Shown here piece by piece: positions 35,809-45,159 of a DNA stretch of 64,000 bases (its first letter is position 1; every line of letters starts with the position of its first letter). Under the pieces are notes generated by a model that worked only from the letters and a program-made list of their open reading frames with translations, ran no database searches and was not told the DNA's origin. A program made the position numbers and the translations under genes. Source of the stretch: Bacteroidaceae bacterium (lineage in GTDB: Bacteria; Bacteroidota; Bacteroidia; Bacteroidales; Bacteroidaceae); contig JAFXNA010000024.1 of NCBI GenBank assembly GCA_017529865.1, positions 1 to 64,000 of the forward strand, in the 5' to 3' direction.

Positions 35809-35883
35809 AGCTTTCAAGACACTTCAATGATACTGTGTTTCCTTAAAATAACCAAAGAAAATGGGAAAAAAGTTAGAGAATGC

Positions 35884-35914
35884 GTTGTGGTGTCGAAAAA
35901 ATGTTGTACCTTTG
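35884..35914 (+). promoter_or_regulatory. Promoter of recN
   Basis: TTG (35885-35887) and TACCTTTG (35907-35914) are 19 nt apart. A 7-bp hairpin AAAGTAC/GTACTTT (35923-35940) sits in the 5' UTR just before the ATG at 35954. Confidence 0.65.
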
Positions 35915-35953
35915 CAACTTCAAAGTACTATTGTACTTTATTGGAAGAGATAA

Positions 35954-37666
35954 ATGATTCGGTCACTACATATTGAACACTATGCGCTGATTGATCAGTT
36001 GGACATCAGTTGGCATTCAGGTTTCTCGGTCATTACGGGCGAGACGGGTGCCGGTAAGTCCATCATTTTGGGTGCTATAGGGTTGCTATTGGGCGAGAGA
36101 ATGAAAGGCCAGCCTCTCCCCCCTCCCTCTCCTCAAGGCGAGGGAGCTCAAGGAGGAGAGAAATCATCCTCAAGGTCGAAATGTGTGATTGAGGCGGAGT
36201 TTGAGTTGTCTGACGAACTAGCCGACGAGGATTTCTTCTTGCAGAAAGATTTGGATTTCGACGGGCGGCACTGCATCATCCGACGTGAACTAACGGCGGA
36301 GGGTAAGAGCAGGGCGTTCATCAATGATACGCCTGTCAACCTGTCGCTGCTAAAGGAGATTGGCGGACAGCTCATCGACATCCATTCGCAACATCAGAAC
36401 CTGCTGCTGGGCAAGGAGGACTTCCAACTGAACACATTGGATATCTTGGCACACGATGCCGAAGAACTGAAAGACTACTGCGGACGCTATTCGCACTATC
36501 TGACGACGCGTCAGCAACTGCAGGAGACGAAGGAACGGGCACAAAGCAGTCACGAACAGGAGGACTACCTGCGGTTCCAAGCTAATCAGCTGGCCGAAGC
36601 GGCACTGAGGGAGGAAGAACAGGAGGAGTTGGAAGCCGAACAGGAGATGCTGAGTCATGCTGAGGAAATCAAGGAAGGACTATATGAAGCACAGAGCTGT
36701 CTGAATGCCGACGAAGAGGGCAATACGCTGCAACGCATCAAGCAAGCAGTAGCATCGCTACAGAACGTGAACCGTGTGTTCAGCCAAATGGAGGAACTGA
36801 CGCAAAGACTCGATAGCTGCTACATCGAACTGAAAGACATAGCCGATGAAATCGGACAGAAAGCCGACGAGGTGGAGTATGACCCACAACGATTGGAACA
36901 AGTGAACGAACGGCTGGATACCCTCTACTCGCTGCAGAAGAAGCATCATGTGGACAGTGTGGCTGAACTGATTGCTCTGCAGAAGGAGTTGGAACAGCAA
37001 CTGGCATTGATTGACAATAGCGAAGAACATATCGCAGCGCTGGAGCGCGAACTGAACGCTGCCAAAGAGGCGGTGTTGGTTCAAGCAAGGAAACTGACGG
37101 AGATGCGCCAGGGAGCCAAGAAGGTGCTGGAGCAGGACATCGTGAGCCGACTCGTCGCACTTGGAATGCCAAACGTGCGGTTCGAAGTGAACCTGACCCA
37201 AACGGCCGAACCAGGTTGGAAGGGTATGGACAAAGTGGAGTTCCTATTCTCGGCAAACAAGAACGTACCGACCCAACCGCTGTCGCAGATTGCATCGGGC
37301 GGTGAAATCGCTCGTGTGATGCTTTCGCTGAAGGCACTCATCGCAAATGCCGTGAAGTTGCCGACCATCATCTTCGACGAAATCGACACTGGTGTATCGG
37401 GCAAGATAGCCGAACAGATGGCACTGATGATGCAGGAGATGGGGGAGCAAGGTTGTCAGGTGGTGAGCATCACTCACCTACCCCAAATCGCAGCGAAGGG
37501 ACAGCATCACTATAAAGTGTATAAGGAAGAGGGAGCAAATGCGACCTTGACGCATATCACCGAACTCACGGAGGCGCAACGCATTGAGGAGATTGCCCAC
37601 ATGCTGAGCGGTGCAACGTTGACGGAGGCTGCACTGAATAATGCGAAGGAATTATTGAAACAATAA
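35954..37666 (+). CDS. recN: DNA repair protein RecN with in-frame repeat insertion
   Basis: The 570-aa SMC-like ATPase acts in double-strand break repair. Walker A is GETGAGKS (about 29-36), long coiled coils occupy about 165-390, the ABC signature is SQIASGGEIARVML, and Walker B is TIIFDEIDTGVSGK. A GC-rich palindromic element is translated at about residues 53-72 (PLPPPSPQGEGAQGGEKSS), in the loop after the first helix of the ATPase head where homologues have a short variable link. The rest aligns without gaps to the family pattern, so function is likely kept. Confidence 0.93.
   Translation: MIRSLHIEHYALIDQLDISWHSGFSVITGETGAGKSIILGAIGLLLGERMKGQPLPPPSPQGEGAQGGEKSSSRSKCVIEAEFELSDELADEDFFLQKDLDFDGRHCIIRRELTAEGKSRAFINDTPVNLSLLKEIGGQLIDIHSQHQNLLLGKEDFQLNTLDILAHDAEELKDYCGRYSHYLTTRQQLQETKERAQSSHEQEDYLRFQANQLAEAALREEEQEELEAEQEMLSHAEEIKEGLYEAQSCLNADEEGNTLQRIKQAVASLQNVNRVFSQMEELTQRLDSCYIELKDIADEIGQKADEVEYDPQRLEQVNERLDTLYSLQKKHHVDSVAELIALQKELEQQLALIDNSEEHIAALERELNAAKEAVLVQARKLTEMRQGAKKVLEQDIVSRLVALGMPNVRFEVNLTQTAEPGWKGMDKVEFLFSANKNVPTQPLSQIASGGEIARVMLSLKALIANAVKLPTIIFDEIDTGVSGKIAEQMALMMQEMGEQGCQVVSITHLPQIAAKGQHHYKVYKEEGANATLTHITELTEAQRIEEIAHMLSGATLTEAALNNAKELLKQ
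36111..36161. repeat. GC-rich palindromic element, in frame in recN
   Basis: CCTCTCCCCCCTCCCTCTCC-TCAAGG-CGAGGGAG, read as PLPPPSPQGEGAQGGE. Same frame as the copy at 234-270. Confidence 0.75.
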
Positions 37667-37705
37667 AACCTCCCCTAACCCCTCCCAAGGAGGGGGATTA
37701 TCTTT
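37667..37705. repeat. GC-rich palindromic element, intergenic
   Basis: CCTCCCCTAACCCCTCCCAAGGAGGGGG directly after the recN stop; may also act as terminator. Confidence 0.65.
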
Positions 37706-37737
37706 TAGAAGATATGAGAGGAGTTAAAATTAGTATA

Positions 37738-39420
37738 ATGAAGATAAAGATAATTTTAATTCTGTCACTTGTCGCTTTGACAGCGAACGCACAGGAGGCG
37801 GCAGCGCCGAAATGGGGCAGCAAGGTGATGAAAGGCATCGTATCGGTGCTGACATACGATAAGGAAGGCAGCCTGATGAAGTCAGGTACGGGATTCTATA
37901 TCTCGAACGACGGAATGGCGCTGGCAGACTACAGCCTGTTCAAGGATGCGTATAGTGCTGTGGTGGTGGATGTCGATGGGGAGAAGAGTGACGTGAAATG
38001 GATTATGGGAGCTGACGACACCTACTCGGTGGTGAAATTCAAGACGGCATCCAAGAAAACAACGGCTCTGACGCTGGCTGAAGCACCCGCATCGGAGGGC
38101 GCGATGGTTTTCACGCTGAAATATACAAAAGACAAACTGAAATCGTGTCCGACAGCACAAGTCAGTAGCGTGAAGACGGTAGCTGACAGTTGTTCGTTCT
38201 ACACCCTGTCGTATGCTACAGATGATTCGTACCATGGGGCACCAGTATTCAATGCGAAAGGTGACGTGATTGGTATGACGCAACCCTCGATGGGAAATAA
38301 CGGTTACGCGCTCGGTATCGAATTCGCCAATACGGTTAGCATCCAGGCGCTCGCATCGAAGGTAAATACATTGGCACTCGAAGCCATTCATATCCCGAAG
38401 GGACTGCCCGACTCAGACGGAGCGAGCTTGGTGTACCTCTACATGCAATCGAAGACTATGCCGAACGAGGAATACCTCAATTTGGTCAACCTCTTTATAG
38501 AAACATGGCCAGACAATGCTGAGGGATATATTCGCCGAGCATCGCCGCTGATCGATATGCACAGGTTCGACGAAGCCGACCAGGACTTCCAAACCTATCT
38601 CAAAATGTGTAGCGACAAACCTTTGGCGCACACAAGGATTGCAGATATCATCAACACCAAACTGGTTTATCAGCCTGAACCGAAGTACGAGAAGTGGACG
38701 TTCGACTTAGCATTGGAGCATGTAGACAAAGCGCTTGCCGAACGGCCCGATGTCTTGGATTACAAGTTGCTGAAGGGACAGATATTGATGGCGAAGAAGG
38801 ATTTCGCAGGGGCTATTGCTCACTACGACGAGATGCTCAACAGCGAAGCCCGTTCGCCTGAGATATACTATGTATCGAGCTTTGCCCACGAAGGAGCGGG
38901 CGACAGTGTGAGTGTGATGATAGCAATGATGGACAGTGCGCTGGCAATGTTCCCCACTCCGATGCCAGGCGAAGCAGCCCAGTATGTGCTGCGCAGAGGA
39001 CAGCTCCACTCCGCTGCAGGTCACTATCGCGATGCGGTGAACGACTACAACCAGTATTGTTTCTTGTGCAATAACCAAGTGAATGTGTCGTTCTACTACG
39101 ACCGAGCCAAACTCGAAGATAAGGCTCGCATGTATCAGCAGGCGCTCGACGACCTGACCACTGCTATCGGTATGCAGCCAAATGTACCGACGCTGTATAT
39201 AGAGAAATGTGCCTTGCTGCTCAAGGTGAATGAGCTGGACGAATGTATCAACACAGCTAAACAGCTCCTTGCATTCGATGCGCAAAACGTCGATGCGCTA
39301 CGCATCATGGGCTACGCTCAGACACAAAACGGGAAAAAAGCGGAGGGAAAGGCGAATCTGCAGAAGGCTGTCGATTTGGGCGACGAATCGGCGAAAGAAA
39401 TACTGAAAACAATAGAATAA
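37738..39420 (+). CDS. Secreted TPR protein with a catalytically degenerate trypsin-like domain
   Basis: ATG 37738 (MKIKIILILSLVALTANAQE) gives the signal peptide; an ATG at 37714 would precede it. The 560-aa product has a trypsin-like fold at about 20-210, but the catalytic residues seem lost: the His block reads MALADYSLF instead of TNHHV, the Asp block reads DDTYSVVKF, and the Ser block reads DDSYHGAPVFN instead of GNSGGPVFN. Tetratricopeptide repeats follow (about 225-560). It is likely a periplasmic binding or scaffold protein. The serine acetyltransferase starts 1 nt after its stop. Confidence 0.75.
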   Translation: MKIKIILILSLVALTANAQEAAAPKWGSKVMKGIVSVLTYDKEGSLMKSGTGFYISNDGMALADYSLFKDAYSAVVVDVDGEKSDVKWIMGADDTYSVVKFKTASKKTTALTLAEAPASEGAMVFTLKYTKDKLKSCPTAQVSSVKTVADSCSFYTLSYATDDSYHGAPVFNAKGDVIGMTQPSMGNNGYALGIEFANTVSIQALASKVNTLALEAIHIPKGLPDSDGASLVYLYMQSKTMPNEEYLNLVNLFIETWPDNAEGYIRRASPLIDMHRFDEADQDFQTYLKMCSDKPLAHTRIADIINTKLVYQPEPKYEKWTFDLALEHVDKALAERPDVLDYKLLKGQILMAKKDFAGAIAHYDEMLNSEARSPEIYYVSSFAHEGAGDSVSVMIAMMDSALAMFPTPMPGEAAQYVLRRGQLHSAAGHYRDAVNDYNQYCFLCNNQVNVSFYYDRAKLEDKARMYQQALDDLTTAIGMQPNVPTLYIEKCALLLKVNELDECINTAKQLLAFDAQNVDALRIMGYAQTQNGKKAEGKANLQKAVDLGDESAKEILKTIE

Positions 39421-39421
39421 T

Positions 39422-40135
39422 ATGAATTATACATATCCCATCAACACAGCAAAGGAGATTGCGACCCTTTCAAGGTCGATATTGTTTCCAGACTTCTATG
39501 GTGACGACATACGGAGTGTGGAGACGAAGAAGATGTTGCTCAAAGACTTGTTGGCGACTCGGATTCTGACCGACGAACAGGCCACAACGTTTATCAGCCG
39601 ACTGGACGACATCAGCCGAAGTCTGCAAACAGATGTGGAGGCCGCCTATAATGGCGACCCTGCCGCAAAGAGCAGGGACGAAATCATTTGCTGCTACCCG
39701 GTCATCAAGGCTTTGGTGAACTATCGCGTGGCGCACGAATTGCTTACAATGGGTGTGGAACTGATTCCGCGCATCCTGACAGAGATGGCTCACTCGGAAA
39801 CGGGTATCGATATCCACCCGGGGGCTCAGATCGGTGACTATTTTACGATCGACCACGGAACGGGCGTGGTGATTGGTGAAACTTGTATCATCGGTCGCAA
39901 CGTGAAGCTATATCAGGGTGTCACTTTGGGTGCGAAAAGCTTCCCGCTCGACGAGCATGGCAACCCGATTAAGGGTATTCCGCGCCATCCGATCCTGGAA
40001 GACGATGTGATTGTGTATTCTAACTCCACAATACTGGGCCGAATCACGGTGGGCAAGGGGGCCATTATCGGCGGTAACGTATGGATTACGCAGGACGTGG
40101 CGCCCGGAGCGAGGATTGTGCAATACAGGAATTGA
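39422..40135 (+). CDS. cysE: Serine O-acetyltransferase
   Basis: The 237-aa protein has an N-terminal helical domain (about 1-115) and a left-handed hexapeptide beta-helix: GIDIHPGAQIGDYFTIDHGTGVVIGET, LYQGVTLGAKS. The catalytic His-Asp/His set of SATase is visible (HPGA, IDHGTG). It makes O-acetylserine for cysteine synthesis. It lacks the C-terminal extension that binds the sulfhydrylase in some homologues. Tightly packed between the TPR gene and the methyltransferase (6 nt). Confidence 0.85.
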   Translation: MNYTYPINTAKEIATLSRSILFPDFYGDDIRSVETKKMLLKDLLATRILTDEQATTFISRLDDISRSLQTDVEAAYNGDPAAKSRDEIICCYPVIKALVNYRVAHELLTMGVELIPRILTEMAHSETGIDIHPGAQIGDYFTIDHGTGVVIGETCIIGRNVKLYQGVTLGAKSFPLDEHGNPIKGIPRHPILEDDVIVYSNSTILGRITVGKGAIIGGNVWITQDVAPGARIVQYRN

Positions 40136-40141
40136 CAAGTT

Positions 40142-41731
40142 ATGAAGATAATTGCAAAAACATTTGCTGGTCTCGAGGAGTTGCTGGCAAAAGAATTAGA
40201 GAAAATAGGTGCTCAGGACATTGAGCAAGGCATTCGTATGGTGTCGTTTACCGGCGATAAGGAGATGCTGTATCGTGCCAACTTCTGTCTGCGTACTGCT
40301 GTGAAGATTCTGATGCCGATTTGCGAATTCAAGGCCAACGATGCCGACGATGTGTACAATGAGGTGAGGAAGATTGACTGGGAACGCTATATGGACAACG
40401 ACAGTACGTTCGTGGTCGATGCCGTGGTGTTCTCGGAAGAGTTCCGTCATTCACGTTTTGCCGCCTATAGGGTGAAGGACGCCATCGCAGACTATTTCCG
40501 CGAGAAGACGGGCAAACGCCCGAACGTAGGTATTTCGAACCCCGACTTGCGCATCAATTTGCATATCGCCGAGAACAATGTGACGATTTCATTAGACAGT
40601 TCGGGCGAGAGTCTGCACCACAGGGGCTATCGCGTAGGGACTGTGGCAGCTCCGCTGAACGAAGTTCTGGCGGCAGGCATGATTCTGCTGACGGGTTGGG
40701 ACGGTGAGACCGATTTTATCGACCCGATGTGCGGCTCAGGCACTATTCTCATCGAGGCCGCTCTCATCGCCCGCAACATCTATCCTGGGGTGTTCCGTAA
40801 GGAGTTTGCGTTCGAACGTTGGAAGGATTTCGACCCCGATTTGTTCGACGACATCTATAATGACGACTCACAGGAGCGCGAATTCACGCATCGCATCTAT
40901 GGTTACGACATCAACCGTCAGGCTGTGGCCATTGCGCAGGAAAATGTGAAGGCGGCGGGTGTCAATGGCATCGTGGAGGTGTCCCAGCAGGATATACGCG
41001 ACATGGAGCAGCCAGCAGCGCCTGCCATCATGGTGACAAACCCTCCTTACGGCGAGCGCATCACCAGCGAGGATATTCTGGGGCTGTACGGCGACATCGG
41101 CCGCACCCTCAAGCATTCGTTCGTGGGGAACGACGCATGGATTCTGAGCTATCACGAGGAGTGCTTCTCGAGAATCGGATTCCGTCCGTCAACACGTATT
41201 GTGCTCTACAATGGTGCGCTGGAGTGCGAATTCCGCAAGTATCAGGTGTTCGAGGGCAAGTTGCGTGAGCGTCGCGAGGAAGGGATGGATATCAAGACCT
41301 CGGAGGACCGCGAGCGAAACCTGAAGTTCAAGAAGAAAAGAGCGACCTCCCCCGACCCCTCCCAAGGAGGGGAGAACGGAGAGGGAGACCAATCCTCTCC
41401 CCTTGGGGGAGATAAGAGAGGGGTCTCGGAACCGCGGCTGAATCGTCACAACTTCAAATGGGGTGACCGCAGCGCGGATTATCGTCCAGATAGTGACGAG
41501 CACTACTTCAAATCACGGCCATTCGACCGGAAACCTACGGAGCGGAAGCCCAAGGAGGGCAACAGGAAGCCATATTCGGGAGCGAAGAAGGAGTTTGCGG
41601 GGTCGAAGAAGGAATATGCGGGGTCGAAGAAGGAATATGCAGGGTCGAAGAAGGAATATGCAGGGAAAACGAAGAATAATACAGGGAAGCCGAAGCTGAG
41701 ATTCGACAGCGAGGGCCGACCGATTAAATAA
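40142..41731 (+). CDS. THUMP-domain RNA (guanine-N2) methyltransferase, RlmL-like, with repeat-rich tail
   Basis: The 529-aa protein has a THUMP domain (about 40-155) and a Rossmann methyltransferase (about 165-370) with the SAM motif DPMCGSGTILIEAA and the catalytic TNPPYGER. It most resembles the N-terminal half of 23S rRNA m2G methyltransferase RlmL. The C-terminal 130 residues are basic and disordered. They hold an in-frame GC-rich palindromic element (about 401-428, ATSPDPSQGGENGEG...) and a 21-bp tandem repeat giving GSKKEYA units (about 480-508). The tail may aid rRNA binding. Confidence 0.85.
   Translation: MKIIAKTFAGLEELLAKELEKIGAQDIEQGIRMVSFTGDKEMLYRANFCLRTAVKILMPICEFKANDADDVYNEVRKIDWERYMDNDSTFVVDAVVFSEEFRHSRFAAYRVKDAIADYFREKTGKRPNVGISNPDLRINLHIAENNVTISLDSSGESLHHRGYRVGTVAAPLNEVLAAGMILLTGWDGETDFIDPMCGSGTILIEAALIARNIYPGVFRKEFAFERWKDFDPDLFDDIYNDDSQEREFTHRIYGYDINRQAVAIAQENVKAAGVNGIVEVSQQDIRDMEQPAAPAIMVTNPPYGERITSEDILGLYGDIGRTLKHSFVGNDAWILSYHEECFSRIGFRPSTRIVLYNGALECEFRKYQVFEGKLRERREEGMDIKTSEDRERNLKFKKKRATSPDPSQGGENGEGDQSSPLGGDKRGVSEPRLNRHNFKWGDRSADYRPDSDEHYFKSRPFDRKPTERKPKEGNRKPYSGAKKEFAGSKKEYAGSKKEYAGSKKEYAGKTKNNTGKPKLRFDSEGRPIK
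41345..41427. repeat. GC-rich palindromic elements, in frame in the methyltransferase
   Basis: CCTCCCCCGACCCCTCCCAA followed by GGAGGGG, then a second copy CCTCTCCCCTTGGGGGAGATA; both are translated. Confidence 0.75.
41578..41665 (+). repeat. 21-bp tandem repeat encoding GSKKEYA
   Basis: Unit GGGTCGAAGAAGGAATATGC plus one base, three near-identical copies with a degenerate first copy (GAKKEFA). The period is seven codons. Confidence 0.75.
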
Positions 41732-41737
41732 TAAACT

Positions 41738-42835
41738 ATGAGCGAATTTAAAGTAGGAGAAAATGTCTGTGGGCTGTGCCTGAAAGGATGCAGCAAGCAG
41801 ACCGACAAACTCAACACATACGATTGGCTGGCCGACCTGCCCGACAACGACAAGGCCTCGGAGCTGGTCGAAATCCAGTTCAAGCCACCACGCAAGGGCT
41901 ACTTCCTCAACTCCAACGGCCTCCAGTTGGAGAAGGGGGACATTGTCGCCGTCGAAGCCAGTCCGGGCCACGACATCGGGACCGTCACCATGACCGGCCG
42001 ACTCGTCGCCTTGCAGGTGAAGAAGGCCAACCTGCGCCCAGGAACCGAGTTCAAGCGCATTTATCGCAAGGCGCGGCCCGTGGATATGGACAAATTTGCG
42101 GAAGCGAAGGCCCGCGAGCACGAGACGATGATCGAATCGCGACAGATTGCGAAGAATCTCGGCTTGGAGATGAAGATTGGCGATGTGGAGTATCAGGGCG
42201 ACGGCAACAAGGCCATCTTCTATTACATTGCCGACGACCGCGTGGACTTCCGCGTGCTCATCAAGGTGCTGGCCGAGCGGTTCCGTGTGAGGATAGAGAT
42301 GAAACAAATCGGTGCGCGTCAGGAGGCAGGACGCATCGGCGGAATCGGCCCTTGCGGACGCGAATTGTGCTGCGCCACGTGGATGACGAAGTTTATCAGC
42401 GTGTCGACCAGCGCGGCGCGTTTCCAAGACCTCTCGCTCAATCCGCAGAAGCTGGCCGGACAGTGCGCCAAGCTGAAATGCTGCATGAACTACGAAGTAG
42501 ACCAGTACGTGGAATCGCTGAAGGGTCTCCCCTCGCGCGAAATCACGCTACAGACCGTTGACGATGAGTATTTCTACTTCAAGGCCGACATCATGCAGAA
42601 GATGATCACCTATTCGACCGACCGACATGCCCTGGTGCGCGAAGTGACCATCCCTGCGTGGCGGGCGCTCGAAGTCATCAGCTTGAACCGCGAGGGGAAG
42701 AAGCCGAAGTCGCTCCGCGAAGACGAGACCGTAGAGGATACAACAAGCTACGACCTCCTCGATCAGGACAACATCAACCGCTTCGACTCGGCTAAGAAAA
42801 AGAAGAAGAAAAAACCGGTAAAGAGTGAAGAATAA
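41738..42835 (+). CDS. ricT: PSP1 domain protein, RicT/YaaT-like
   Basis: The 365-aa protein has the PSP1 domain (about 110-270) with IGARQEAGRIGGIGPCGRELCCATW and a Cys-rich C-K-L-K-C-C-M-N-Y-E block; further Cys occur near the N-terminus (VCGLCLKGCSKQ). RicT homologues form an Fe-S containing complex affecting RNA processing in Bacillus; in Bacteroidetes the gene usually precedes gldH, as here. A lysine-rich tail ends the protein. Its stop overlaps the gldH start by 11 nt. Confidence 0.85.
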   Translation: MSEFKVGENVCGLCLKGCSKQTDKLNTYDWLADLPDNDKASELVEIQFKPPRKGYFLNSNGLQLEKGDIVAVEASPGHDIGTVTMTGRLVALQVKKANLRPGTEFKRIYRKARPVDMDKFAEAKAREHETMIESRQIAKNLGLEMKIGDVEYQGDGNKAIFYYIADDRVDFRVLIKVLAERFRVRIEMKQIGARQEAGRIGGIGPCGRELCCATWMTKFISVSTSAARFQDLSLNPQKLAGQCAKLKCCMNYEVDQYVESLKGLPSREITLQTVDDEYFYFKADIMQKMITYSTDRHALVREVTIPAWRALEVISLNREGKKPKSLREDETVEDTTSYDLLDQDNINRFDSAKKKKKKKPVKSEE

Positions 42836-43283
42836 ACTGTTAGGCTTAGGCGTCGCGTTAGGGGTAATATGCCTCACAGCATGCACAGGAGGCACCTTCC
42901 TGCATGAATATCAAGACGTAGACCTGTGGGGATGGAGCGACGACGACACCATCACATTCCGACTGCCCATCATCACCTCCTCGGGCACCGTGGCAGCCGA
43001 AATTGGGGCAAGATATACCAACACATACGACTTCACGGAGCTCATCGTGCTTGGAATCGTGGAATGCGACGAGCAGGTGGTACAGACCGACACCATCCGC
43101 ATCCCTATCCTCCGGGAAAACGGTGCGAACGAAGGTGAGGGATTCCCCTACACCACGACAATGCATCCGGCCGACACGTTCCAAGTCGATTCGGGCCATA
43201 CGTACAGCTACAAGGTGAAACACCTGCTCCCGACACCCATCCGAGGAATCACAGGCATCGGGCTGAGGCTGCGCGGGGAATGA
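42825..43283 (+). CDS. gldH: Gliding motility lipoprotein GldH
   Basis: The 152-aa protein starts with GTG at 42825, overlapping ricT. Lipoprotein signal MKNKLLGLGVALGVICLTAC (Cys 20), followed by beta-rich FHEYQDVD-type strands and TITFRLPIITSS as in GldH. In Bacteroidales lacking gliding, GldH-type proteins persist, possibly linked to envelope secretion functions. Identification rests on domain pattern and the ricT-gldH order. Confidence 0.83.
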   Translation: MKNKLLGLGVALGVICLTACTGGTFLHEYQDVDLWGWSDDDTITFRLPIITSSGTVAAEIGARYTNTYDFTELIVLGIVECDEQVVQTDTIRIPILRENGANEGEGFPYTTTMHPADTFQVDSGHTYSYKVKHLLPTPIRGITGIGLRLRGE

Positions 43284-43377
43284 AGAAGCACTCCACCTCC
43301 CCGAATCAGCCACAAGGAAAAGAAATGTGGAACGTGAATCGCAGAGAACGAACAACAATCAACTAAATACTTACAAG

Positions 43378-45141
43378 ATGAAAAGGACCTTATTACTATT
43401 CCCAATGCTTTTGGCGACATTGCAGATGCTTGCCCAAGACACCGACTGGATGCACATCAAGTTGGTGAGCGGAGACACCGTTTCCTACAAAGTGAGCGAC
43501 ATTGCTGAAGTGTTTTTCACTATCACAAGCGGCGAAGCGCCCATCGATACAACGGTGAACGATGTACCACTCACCGTGACGAAGAACATCCGCTACCGCG
43601 TCGGCGATTCTGAGACTTGGAAGCTCAACATCGCCGTTCCAAACACAACAACTACAGCCAAGAAGCCCGCCATCATCATCATACATGGCGACAAATTCTA
43701 TGACGGCTCGAAGGACGACAAGGTGTACGAGGCACTGATGCTAGACTACGCCTCGCAGGGCTATGTGGCCCTCTCAGTCGACTACCGGCTGTTCCGCGAA
43801 GCACGCATACCGGCCTGCATCGAGGATGTGAAATGTGCCGTGCGCTGGCTGAAGGCAAACGCTGAGAAATACAACGTCAACACGAACCGAATCGGAGCAT
43901 ACGGACATTCGGCCGGCGGAGCCATGGCGCTGATGCTCGCCCTCTCATCCGACAACAAGGAGCTGGAAGGTGACGGCCCATACCCCGAAATGAGCAGCAG
44001 CATTACCTGCGCAGCAGCCAGTGCGCCGCGAGTAGAATGGGGCACATCGGTAGCCACCTACGCCAACACCGATTGGTGGCCCGTAGGCTACATCAAGGCA
44101 AATACTCCTCCCCTTTTGCTGTTGCAGGGCTCGACGGATGATGTTTCTAAGCCCACTTGGACCGACAATTTCGTGAATAAGATGCGCGATGCCGGCAACA
44201 AGAAGGTGGAATACTACAAGCTATCGACGGCCCATAACATCGCAATCAAGACAGAGATCGAGCTGTCGCGCACAGCCATGGATGAGTTCTTCAATCGCAA
44301 CCTGGGACTCAACAATCCGAAAATGCACATCGACAGAATGAAAGTCATCGAAAACGGCGGTAGTGGAAAATACCGCGCCATCGCAGTGACCGACCGCACG
44401 TTCAGCAAATACACCATATACCGTCCGGCCGACCTCGACAAAGCGGTGGAGAAAGAAGGACCCCTGCCCGTGCTGATTTTCGGCAATGGAGCATGCTCCG
44501 ACTCCTCCTTGGGCTACGAAAAGATGCTGAACTACTTCGCATCGAGCGGATATATCGTCATCGCCATCGGGGAGATGAAGATGGCCGAAAGCGACCGCGA
44601 CGACGGCGGTTCAGAAGCATCGCAGATGGCCGAGGCCATCAACTGGATAGTAAAGCAAAACAGCATGAAGACCAGCGCCTACTACCAGAAGATTGCGACC
44701 AACAAGATGGCGACATCGGGACACTCATGCGGCGGAGCACAAGCCATCTACAACGCAGCAAACACCCACCTGAAGACATATATCATCTTCAATGCCGGAA
44801 TGGGAGGCATGTCGATGGCAGGAGCCGACAAAACCTACCTGAACAAGCTTCGCGGCCCAATCCTTTATCTCACTGGCGGCAATGACGACGTCGCATACGG
44901 CAATGCCTGCGGCGATTACGACTATATCACGAAGACACCCGTCGTACACATGTACGACCCGTCCGTGGGACATGGCGGCACCTACTGGGAGACCAACGGA
45001 GGCGGATATGGGAAGCTCGCACTCCTTTGGCTCGACTGGCAGCTCAAGGACAAGACGACCAACTCCAAATATTTCCTCACAGAGAAGTCGTCGGCCTATC
45101 CAAACTGCGTAGTAAAGTACAAGAACTTCCCAGCAGAATAA
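43378..45141 (+). CDS. Secreted two-domain alpha/beta-hydrolase (putative carbohydrate esterase)
   Basis: ATG 43378 (MKRTLLLFPMLLATLQMLAQ) gives a signal peptide; the frame opens earlier at a GTG. The 587-aa protein carries two hydrolase domains in tandem. The first (about 85-320) has IIIIHGDKFYDG and the nucleophile elbow GHSAGG, like BD-FAE/xylan esterases. The second (about 330-587) has VLIFGNGACSD and GHSCGG, like dienelactone- or PET-hydrolase-type enzymes. A short leading beta region (about 22-60) resembles a domain found in many Bacteroidetes exported proteins. Likely removes acyl or feruloyl groups from plant glycans; substrate uncertain. Alone between gldH and rodA. Confidence 0.78.
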   Translation: MKRTLLLFPMLLATLQMLAQDTDWMHIKLVSGDTVSYKVSDIAEVFFTITSGEAPIDTTVNDVPLTVTKNIRYRVGDSETWKLNIAVPNTTTTAKKPAIIIIHGDKFYDGSKDDKVYEALMLDYASQGYVALSVDYRLFREARIPACIEDVKCAVRWLKANAEKYNVNTNRIGAYGHSAGGAMALMLALSSDNKELEGDGPYPEMSSSITCAAASAPRVEWGTSVATYANTDWWPVGYIKANTPPLLLLQGSTDDVSKPTWTDNFVNKMRDAGNKKVEYYKLSTAHNIAIKTEIELSRTAMDEFFNRNLGLNNPKMHIDRMKVIENGGSGKYRAIAVTDRTFSKYTIYRPADLDKAVEKEGPLPVLIFGNGACSDSSLGYEKMLNYFASSGYIVIAIGEMKMAESDRDDGGSEASQMAEAINWIVKQNSMKTSAYYQKIATNKMATSGHSCGGAQAIYNAANTHLKTYIIFNAGMGGMSMAGADKTYLNKLRGPILYLTGGNDDVAYGNACGDYDYITKTPVVHMYDPSVGHGGTYWETNGGGYGKLALLWLDWQLKDKTTNSKYFLTEKSSAYPNCVVKYKNFPAE

Positions 45142-45159
45142 CAGAAAGCAAAACCCTAC

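Noticed and set aside
41513..42427. 304-codon minus-strand frame opposite ricT
   Set aside because: Antisense shadow; ricT on the plus strand has full family motifs and correct neighbours.
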